A stretch of 16,070 nucleotides of DNA from contig CABULX010000050.1 in the NCBI GenBank assembly GCA_902492545.1, forward strand, positions 1 through 16,070, read 5' to 3'. Source of the DNA: an uncultured Collinsella sp. (lineage in GTDB: Bacteria; Actinomycetota; Coriobacteriia; Coriobacteriales; Coriobacteriaceae). The translations under genes and the position numbers were made by a program. Shown one piece after another: positions 8,916-16,070 of this stretch. Within the stretch, counting starts at the first letter, position 1. Every line of letters starts with the position of its first letter. The notes beneath the pieces are model-generated. The model was not told the DNA's origin. It did no database searches and saw only the letters and a program-made list of their open reading frames with translations.

Positions 8916-9986
8916 TCAGCACCCATACCACTGCCGTCTCCATTCCTCAGCCAAATCGACCCGCTGCGGAATGCCCGCCAGTCTCAGCTTTTCAGCCAGC
9001 TTCCCCGGGTTCTTGAGCTCATCAAACGTAAACCTCAGTACCTTATGTCCGAGCATCGTCAGATGGGACTCCCGTTGACGTTCCGCCACGAATGGGTCGA
9101 CCGACTCCCGATCCCCACCATCCTGCAGGGTATACTTTCCCTTTCCATCGAGCTCGCCAATCACGCACGCCCCGTCCTCGAGTCTCCAGAAATAGTCGAC
9201 TCGAAATACCTGATTCGGATTGAGCGGATCACGAAACTCCACCTGCAACTCTGGCACCAGAAACCCGTATGCAATAAAGAACGCTCGGAACCGAGACTCG
9301 CCACCGTTTTCGGACAGCCCGTCCGCATACGACGCGATCACCTGCGCTCTGCGATACCCGTGCTTGCCTTCACAATCTATACGAAGCCGCTCACAAAAGT
9401 CATCGCGCGATACGCCCTTTGTCCGCAACGCAGAATCGGCAATCGCCAGGCCATACGAAAACGGCGCGCGCAGCAGGCAATCCTCTACCGTGCGCCAAAA
9501 CGGCGTCGCCCGCACGCCGTCGGCTTGTTCAAGCGCACCCGCCGTCCGCGGACGCAACAGCCGGCATCCTGCACTCAGCGGCACCGAGCAACCTGTCTTA
9601 ACAAGAAATCGCGGCCCAAGCAGATCATTCGGCACCTCCAGACCCCACAAAAGTGCCGCGTCATAACCCCAAAACGCCCAATCGGGATGAAACTCCGCAA
9701 GCCCTCTGATGGTACGTAGTGCTCGCTCCGTCGGCGTCAACGCATCCCAATCATGTTGAAAGCAGAACAGATACGACTCGGGCTCCGCAATATCATCGGT
9801 TCCCACATGACGCCGCAGCCACATGAGCTCGGCATTGTCGTGCGTCACAAGCAGCACGCCTTGTTCAGCCGCCTTCGCGAGCCTGGCAAGCATCCTATTC
9901 CGCGCCAAGGTGTTACGTGTTGCATGCTTGTGTTTGAAAACGGTATTAGACACTTCCATCACCACCACATCGGACAAATGGACCAT
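8916..9986 (-). CDS. AbiEi-like protein with DUF559/Vsr-like nuclease domain
   Basis: This 356-residue protein is flanked by repeat arrays on both sides. The first half resembles actinobacterial AbiEi-type regulators: a region like the end of a winged-helix segment (AAEQGVLLVTHD near 40-50), then WDALTPTERALRTIRGLAEFHP and a YDAALLWGLEVP box (about 109-118). The C-terminal part looks like a PD-(D/E)xK nuclease of the DUF559/Vsr type: E230 (GGESRFR), D264 (RVDYFW), E278 and D280 with lysines (GELDGKGKY), an ER-QRE helix (302-306) and GHKVLRFTFDEL (313-324). The key acidic residues are present, so it may be active. No AbiEii nucleotidyltransferase toxin is adjacent. The ATG at 9986 is preceded by a weak GGTGA; a TTG at 10010 would start 3 bp from the upstream array. 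DNA binding and cleavage are inferred, not shown. Confidence 0.8.
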   Translation of the reverse strand: MVHLSDVVVMEVSNTVFKHKHATRNTLARNRMLARLAKAAEQGVLLVTHDNAELMWLRRHVGTDDIAEPESYLFCFQHDWDALTPTERALRTIRGLAEFHPDWAFWGYDAALLWGLEVPNDLLGPRFLVKTGCSVPLSAGCRLLRPRTAGALEQADGVRATPFWRTVEDCLLRAPFSYGLAIADSALRTKGVSRDDFCERLRIDCEGKHGYRRAQVIASYADGLSENGGESRFRAFFIAYGFLVPELQVEFRDPLNPNQVFRVDYFWRLEDGACVIGELDGKGKYTLQDGGDRESVDPFVAERQRESHLTMLGHKVLRFTFDELKNPGKLAEKLRLAGIPQRVDLAEEWRRQWYGC

Positions 9987-10012
9987 TGTCACCGTCGCCT
10001 CTGTCGACAAAC

Positions 10013-10309
10013 GTCTCGATCTGTAACAGGAAGACAGTCTTTAAGCCTCTAGTTGTTACAGATCGAGATTTTCAGTCGTGCGGCCGACATTTGTCTCAAT
10101 CTGTAACAGTTAGACCGATTTTTGGCCCCTTCCCGTTACAGATCGAGATCTTTCGGCAGGCGCCAACCTTCCGTCTCGATTTGTAACAGTTAGACGTTCT
10201 CCAGGCCCCCAAACGTTACAGATTTAGACAAACCAGCGGCACCCAAGCGTTCGTCTCGATCTGTAACAGGTAGACCGGTTTTTTGTCCCTAAACGTTGCA
10301 GATCGAGAC
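10013..10309. repeat. Four-unit array of 80-bp-period palindromes (upstream of nuclease gene)
   Basis: The 57-bp units lie at 10013-10069, 10093-10149, 10173-10229 and 10253-10309, exactly 80 bp apart, with 23-bp spacers. Arms match GTCTCGATCTGTAACA and its reverse complement with zero to two differences. Centres follow GTTAGACCGATTTTTGGCC-like sequence. Differences between arms are partly compensated (for example CAATCTG against CGATCTG). The array fills most of the 363-bp gap between the minus-strand genes 10350-11057 and 8916-9986, ending 27 bp before the latter's ATG, so any promoter or leader of that gene must lie in or beyond the array. Confidence 0.94.
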
Positions 10310-10349
10310 AAAAAGGCAGAAGGCAAGGCAGGCGACAACCGCCCATCCC

Positions 10350-11057
10350 CTACTCCCATTCCTGCTCGTAAATATTGAGCGACTTCACGTACCGCCCCTG
10401 GGCGCCCATGATGTCGCGGACCAGGCGTAAAAAGAAGCTGATGCACGAGGTGTCGAAACCGTCCTCTAGGTCCTCGGGATGCACCGCGCCCGGCCCGTCA
10501 ACCGCCGTGTCGCTCAGGCGCGCGATGTCATACAGGTAGAGCTGTCCCGCCGTCAGCCATACATCGTCGACGCACGCGAGTCGCACCGCAATCGCTCCGT
10601 CGCTCCAATGCTCCTTTTGCACGATATGCGGGTCGTAGACATCAAAGCGACAGCCGGTGCGCGTGTCCTTCAGCGCGACCATACCAGTCGCAGGATCCTT
10701 GTCCAAAATGCCAAAGCGCGAGAAATACTGCGTGTCGCGTACCTGCTCGAGCCGCTTGAGCGAGGCAGGCGAAAGCGATGCCGGCGGCTCGTCAACATAC
10801 AGCTCGAGCAGCGTCTTGTCATGGCGATAGGGGCGCTCAAAGAGCAGCCAATCGGTAAATGCCATGTTGTAAGCCATGATTTCGTTTTGAGAAGGTTCCT
10901 CGCAATAGCTGAGCCACGGATCGACGATAATCTCGAACTGCTCGCGCGCCGGCTCCAGGAATTGAAACTTCCGCAGCATCCAAAAGTGAGCCATGTCGGC
11001 AATATCGTTGCCGACGGCTTCGGTCAGCTGCGCTCGGTCAAAAACTTGGTCAGTCAT
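10350..11057 (-). CDS. Conserved-looking protein of unknown function
   Basis: This 235-residue acidic, tryptophan-rich protein has no signal peptide or membrane segment. I do not recognise a named domain with confidence. The block AFTDWLLFERPYRHDKTLLELY (about 66-87) recalls a segment seen in some SEC-C-associated hypothetical proteins, but no SEC-C cysteine motif is present. The start is well supported: AGGAGG lies 6 nt before the ATG at 11057, and third-position GC is high throughout, so it is a real gene. The repeat array at 10013-10309 begins 40 bp after its stop; it might be read through into the nuclease gene. No function is proposed. Confidence 0.8.
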   Translation of the reverse strand: MTDQVFDRAQLTEAVGNDIADMAHFWMLRKFQFLEPAREQFEIIVDPWLSYCEEPSQNEIMAYNMAFTDWLLFERPYRHDKTLLELYVDEPPASLSPASLKRLEQVRDTQYFSRFGILDKDPATGMVALKDTRTGCRFDVYDPHIVQKEHWSDGAIAVRLACVDDVWLTAGQLYLYDIARLSDTAVDGPGAVHPEDLEDGFDTSCISFFLRLVRDIMGAQGRYVKSLNIYEQEWE

Positions 11058-11352
11058 GGCATCCTCCTCAAACTGATGGACCTCAATTTGAGCTTACGAG
11101 GAGGGTGGGCAGCCACGACTAGCGCGGGCAAAATAGGCCTCCGGCTGCAAACCGGATGCTGACCAAACACTTGACGAAAAGCTTGACCGAATGAGCGCAC
11201 CGCAACAAAACCGCAGGTAAACATAGACGGCCAACCCGCCCTTTTGAGCCAGATACCCACAGCCACCACAGAAACAACAGGTGACCACAGCCCAAGAAGT
11301 CGACAAATGAACACTCGCGCGTCGACAAACGGGCAAATCGCTCGCAAAGAGT
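11058..11352. other. Non-coding stretch upstream of 10350-11057
   Basis: Frames here lack ribosome binding sites, and the longest (11054-11386, minus) overlaps the next gene's start. I therefore see no gene. Two direct copies of GTCGACAAA (11299-11307 and 11321-11329) are 22 bp apart; the longer form GTCGACAAACG recurs at 10003-10013, at the edge of the upstream repeat array. A short CCGG-CTGCAAA-CCGG hairpin lies near 11142-11156. The promoter of the 10350-11057 gene should be in this stretch, but I could not pick convincing boxes. Confidence 0.45.
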
Positions 11353-11393
11353 GTCCCCAACGACTAGACAAAAAATGACTAGTCATTGGGGAC
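11353..11393. repeat. GGGGAC-type hairpin downstream of gltD
   Basis: GTCCCCAACGACTAG (11353-11367) and CTAGTCATTGGGGAC (11379-11393) form a 15-bp stem with one mismatch around an 11-nt A-rich loop. It starts 18 bp beyond the gltD stop. On the minus strand an alternative small hairpin AATGA-CTAG-TCATT is followed directly by a T-run, so the element may also help end the glt transcript. The GGGGAC end and adjacent CTCTTTGCG resemble the half unit at 6337-6357, suggesting related REP-like elements. Confidence 0.75.
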
Positions 11394-11410
11394 GTTCTTA
11401 AATAACTACT

Positions 11411-12892
<1,482 letters not shown>

Positions 12893-12897
12893 GGCAC

Positions 12898-15800
12898 TTA
12901 CGCCTCCTTCTTGGTCGAAGCAACAGAGCTGGCAGCCACGGACGCAGCGCCCGCAACGCCGCCCGCGGCATCGAAGCGAGCGACATCCGCAGCGCTCGCG
13001 CGACCGGTCACGATGTCAAATGCCAACTCCTCGGCCTGCGCATGCGTCTTACCGATGGCCTCGGCGGCGGCGACAATCGCCAACACGCGCTCGTACTCGG
13101 TCGGAATGACCTTCACAAAGTGCTTGCTCATCGTCTCAAAGCTGTAGAGCAGCTTAATGCCGCGCGGGCTCTGCGTCGCGTCCACGTGCTCCTGAATGAG
13201 CGCGCGAATCTGCGCCAGCTCGTCGGCCGTCGGGGCCTTGAGCTCAACGCTCTCGTGGTTCACGCGGGCGTCGAGCGTGCCGTATTGGTCAAAGACATAG
13301 GCCACGCCACCCGTCATGCCGGCGGCAAAGTTCTGCCCGACCTCGCCCAGGATGAGCGCCAGGCCGCCCGTCATGTACTCACAGCCATGGTTGCCGCAGC
13401 CCTCGACCACCACGGTGGCGCCGGAGTTGCGCACGCCAAAGCGCTGGCCTGCCAGGCCGTTAATAAAGCCGCGGCCGCTCGTGGCGCCAAAGAACGCAAC
13501 GTTGCCCACGATGATGTTCTCGTCGAACTTGTAGGTCGCATGCGGGTTGGGGCGCACCGACACCTCGCCGCCCGAAAGGCCCTTGCCAAAGTAGTCGTTG
13601 GCGTCGCCGCACACGTTGAGCGTAATGCCGCGCGGCAGGAAGGCGCCAAAGCTCTGACCGGCCGAACCATCGCAATCGATGGTGATGGAGCCGGCGGGCA
13701 GGCCCTCGGGATGCGCCTTGGTCACCGCGTTGCCCAAGATGGTGCCCACGCAGCGGTTGACGTTGGCGATATCGGCGCGGAAGCGAATCGGACGCAGGTG
13801 CGCGCGGGCATCGGCCGTATAGGGCACAAACAACGTGGAGTCGAGCGTCTTGTCGAGTTCGCCGTCCGCTGCCATCTGGGGCAGGAAGTGACGGCCGTCG
13901 GCGCCCGGGATGTGGGCACCGAACTCGCAGGTCGCACCCGCCAGGACGGGCGACAGATCGAGCAGGTTGGCCTTGCGGTTGCCCGGCACCTCGATCTGGC
14001 GCAGGCACTCGGGGTGTCCCACCATCTCGTCGACAGTGCGGAAGCCCAGGCTCGCCATGACCTCGCGCAGCTGCTCGGCAACAAAGAGCATAAAGTGCTC
14101 GACGTGCTCTGGCTTGCCGCGGAAGCCGCGACGCAGGCGGCAGTTTTGCGTAGCGATGCCGGCGGGGCAGGTATCCTGCTGGCAGTCGCGCTGCATGAGG
14201 CAGCCCATCGAGATGAGCGGCATGGTCGCAAAGCCAAACTCCTCGGCACCCAGCAGGCAGGCGACGGCGACATCGGTGCCGTCCATGAGCTTGCCGTCGG
14301 CCTCGAGCACCACGCGCGAGCGCAGGCCGTTTTGCAGCAGCGTCTGCTGGGCCTCGGCAAGACCGAGCTCCAGTGGCAGACCGGCGTGCCAAATGGAATC
14401 GCGCGCAGCGGCACCCGAGCCGCCGTTGTGGCCGCTGATCAAGATCTTGTCGGCAGCGCCCTTGGCAACACCAGTGGCGATGGTGCCGACGCCGGCCTCG
14501 CTGACCAGCTTGACCGACACGCGCGCGCCGGGGTTGGCGTTCTTAAGATCGAAGATCAGCTCTGCCAGGTCCTCGATGGAGTAGATGTCGTGGTGCGGCG
14601 GAGGCGAGATCAGGCCGATGCCGGGCGTGGACTGACGGACCTCGGCAATCCAGGGGTAGACCTTCTTGCCGGGCAGGTGGCCGCCCTCGCCGGGCTTGGC
14701 GCCCTGGGCCATCTTGATCTGAATCTCGAAGGCGCTGCACAGGTAGCGGCTCGTCACGCCAAATCGCGCACTTGCCACCTGCTTGATCGCGGAGTTCTTG
14801 GAGTCACCGTTAGCCAGCGGGGTCTCGCGGCGCGGATCCTCGCCGCCCTCGCCGGAGTTGGAACGGCCGTGCAGGCGGTTCATGGCGATGGCCATGCACT
14901 CGTGTGCCTCTTTGCTGATGGAGCCATACGACATGGCGCCGGTGTTAAAGCGGCGGACGATGTTGAGCGCAGGCTCGACCTCGTCGAGTGCCACCGGGGT
15001 ACGGCCGCTGGCATCAAAGTCCAGCAGGTCGCGGAGGCGCACGGCACGGCCGGTGCGGTGCAGGCGGGCGCTGTACTCCTTAAAGGTGTCGTAGCTGTCC
15101 TCACGGCAGGCGGTCTGCAGCAGGTAGACAGTTTGCGGATCGATGAGGTGATCCTCGCCGCCGAGCGGGCGCCACTTGGTCAGACCCAGCGTGGGCAGCT
15201 GATCGGGAGCCGGGCTCTTAAGGATGGCGAGCGCGGCGTCGTAGCGCTCGTTTTGCTCGCGCTCGACGTCCTCGACACCCATACCGCCCACACGGCTCAC
15301 CGTGCCGGCGAAGTACGCGTTGACGAACTCCGGCGTAAAGCCCACGGCCTCGAAGATCTGCGCCGAATGGTAGCTCTGCACCGTAGAGATGCCCATCTTG
15401 GACATGATAGAGACGATGCCGGCGGTCGCAGCCTTGTTGTAGTTGGCGATGCCCTGCTCGGCCGTCACGTCCAGGTCGCCGCGCGCCGCCAGATCGCGGA
15501 TGCACGCGTGTGCGTTGTACGGATAGATGCCGCTCGCGGAGTAGCCCACCAGTGCTGCAAAGTCGTGCGGGGACACGGCGTCACCGCACTCCACCACGAT
15601 GTCGGCAAAGGTACGCACGCCGGCGCGGATCAGGTGATTGTGTACGCAGCCCACGGCGAGCAGCGACGGCACGGGCACCTCGCCCGCAGCGGCACGATCG
15701 CTCAGCACCACGATGTTCACGCCGTCGCGGACCGCAGCCTCAACGTCCTCTGCAAGCTGCTTGAGCGCAGCCTGCAGCGCGCCCTCGCCGGCATCGCGGC

Positions 15801-16070
15801 GGTACACGGCACGGAACCGGCGGGTCTTAAAGCCCACGCGGTCGATGGCGCAGATACGCTCGAACTCCTCCTCGTTGAGCAGCGGACGCTCCAAGCGCAC
15901 CAGCTGGCAGGCCGTGCGGGAATCCTCGAGCAGGTTGCCGTGGTTGCCCAGGTAGAGCGTGGTCGAAGTTACCATGTGCTCGCGCAGAGCATCAATCGGC
16001 GGATTCGTAACCTGGGCGAACAGCTGATAGAAGTAGTCAAAGAACGAACGCGTCTTCTTGGACAGGCAGG
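12898..16070 (-). CDS. gltB: Glutamate synthase large subunit, 5' end outside window
   Basis: About 1,056 C-terminal residues are visible; full-length proteins have roughly 1,500, so the N-terminal glutaminase domain lies beyond the right edge. The frame is open to 16070, where it reads FFDYFYQLFAQVTNPPIDAL, a conserved family segment, so the ATG at 15975 is internal. Next come the central domain, the FMN-binding barrel (FNTGAMSYGSISKEAHE, KPGEGGHLPGKKV), the 3Fe-4S cysteines in CLMQRDCQQDTCPAG, and the C-terminal glycine-rich beta-helix (GATSGRGFINGLAGQRFGVRN). The enzyme makes two glutamates from glutamine and 2-oxoglutarate with electrons from GltD. An Ala/Ser-rich C-terminal tail of about 35 residues looks disordered and lineage-specific. 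Confidence 0.97.
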   Translation of the reverse strand, partial: CLSKKTRSFFDYFYQLFAQVTNPPIDALREHMVTSTTLYLGNHGNLLEDSRTACQLVRLERPLLNEEEFERICAIDRVGFKTRRFRAVYRRDAGEGALQAALKQLAEDVEAAVRDGVNIVVLSDRAAAGEVPVPSLLAVGCVHNHLIRAGVRTFADIVVECGDAVSPHDFAALVGYSASGIYPYNAHACIRDLAARGDLDVTAEQGIANYNKAATAGIVSIMSKMGISTVQSYHSAQIFEAVGFTPEFVNAYFAGTVSRVGGMGVEDVEREQNERYDAALAILKSPAPDQLPTLGLTKWRPLGGEDHLIDPQTVYLLQTACREDSYDTFKEYSARLHRTGRAVRLRDLLDFDASGRTPVALDEVEPALNIVRRFNTGAMSYGSISKEAHECMAIAMNRLHGRSNSGEGGEDPRRETPLANGDSKNSAIKQVASARFGVTSRYLCSAFEIQIKMAQGAKPGEGGHLPGKKVYPWIAEVRQSTPGIGLISPPPHHDIYSIEDLAELIFDLKNANPGARVSVKLVSEAGVGTIATGVAKGAADKILISGHNGGSGAAARDSIWHAGLPLELGLAEAQQTLLQNGLRSRVVLEADGKLMDGTDVAVACLLGAEEFGFATMPLISMGCLMQRDCQQDTCPAGIATQNCRLRRGFRGKPEHVEHFMLFVAEQLREVMASLGFRTVDEMVGHPECLRQIEVPGNRKANLLDLSPVLAGATCEFGAHIPGADGRHFLPQMAADGELDKTLDSTLFVPYTADARAHLRPIRFRADIANVNRCVGTILGNAVTKAHPEGLPAGSITIDCDGSAGQSFGAFLPRGITLNVCGDANDYFGKGLSGGEVSVRPNPHATYKFDENIIVGNVAFFGATSGRGFINGLAGQRFGVRNSGATVVVEGCGNHGCEYMTGGLALILGEVGQNFAAGMTGGVAYVFDQYGTLDARVNHESVELKAPTADELAQIRALIQEHVDATQSPRGIKLLYSFETMSKHFVKVIPTEYERVLAIVAAAEAIGKTHAQAEELAFDIVTGRASAADVARFDAAGGVAGAASVAASSVASTKKEA

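Noticed and set aside
9045..9719. 224-codon plus-strand frame opposite the nuclease gene
   Set aside because: No ribosome binding site and no recognisable domain; the opposite strand has AbiEi-like and nuclease motifs.
9987..10010. TTG at 10010 as start of the nuclease gene
   Set aside because: Weak ribosome binding context inside the array edge; the ATG at 9986 is preferred, though not proven.
8577..10309. CRISPR array
   Set aside because: Repeats are 57-bp imperfect palindromes that differ from one another, spacers share a common core, and no cas gene is present.
11054..11386. 110-codon minus-strand frame
   Set aside because: It overlaps the start of the 10350-11057 gene, lacks a ribosome binding site and crosses the GGGGAC hairpin.
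12898..15975. gltB starting at the ATG at 15975
   Set aside because: The frame stays open to the window edge and the residues before this ATG match the conserved GltB sequence, so the ATG is internal.

Overview
The window looks like chromosomal DNA from a high-GC Coriobacteriia (Actinomycetota), most likely Collinsella or a close relative. I infer this from the strong G/C third-position bias, the gene content, and the style of the dispersed intergenic repeats; no rRNA or other marker gene is present to prove it. All protein genes look intact except the large glutamate synthase subunit, which runs off the right edge.

Layout. Positions 1-398 hold no convincing gene but carry a 26-bp inverted repeat pair. 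A minus-strand DEAD-box RNA helicase with a long Arg/Gly tail (463-2712) ends at a strong terminator (399-430). A non-coding stretch of about 560 bp then carries two units of an 80-bp-period palindromic repeat and a CsoR-type copper promoter. This promoter drives a plus-strand copper module: P1B-type ATPase CopA (3273-5618), chaperone CopZ (5698-5919) and repressor CsoR (6054-6326). Two copies of a 67-bp hairpin element bracket copZ. A GGGGAC-type repeat and a small membrane zinc-ribbon protein (6473-6946) follow, closed by a terminator (6969-7003) that can serve both strands.

The rest is on the minus strand. It comprises an imidazolonepropionase-like amidohydrolase (7054-8424), a four-unit repeat array (8577-8874), a protein combining AbiEi-like and DUF559/Vsr-like nuclease features (8916-9986), a second four-unit array (10013-10309), a conserved-looking protein of unknown function (10350-11057), a non-coding stretch with a GGGGAC hairpin (11353-11393), and the glutamate synthase pair gltB-gltD (16070 to 11411), which are 5 bp apart and probably translationally coupled.

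How the parts work together. CsoR should repress copA-copZ-csoR by binding the CCCCC-A-GGGGG palindrome inside the copA promoter and release it on binding Cu(I); CopZ hands Cu(I) to CopA for export. GltB and GltD make glutamate from glutamine and 2-oxoglutarate.

The most unusual structure is the predicted nuclease gene set between two arrays of 57-bp imperfect palindromes. The units repeat every 80 bp, so that 16-bp arms alternate in orientation about every 40 bp. A third, two-unit cluster lies near copA. This is not CRISPR. It resembles a BIME-like family of alternating palindromes and might be the binding site or substrate of the neighbouring protein, but that link is inference from position only.
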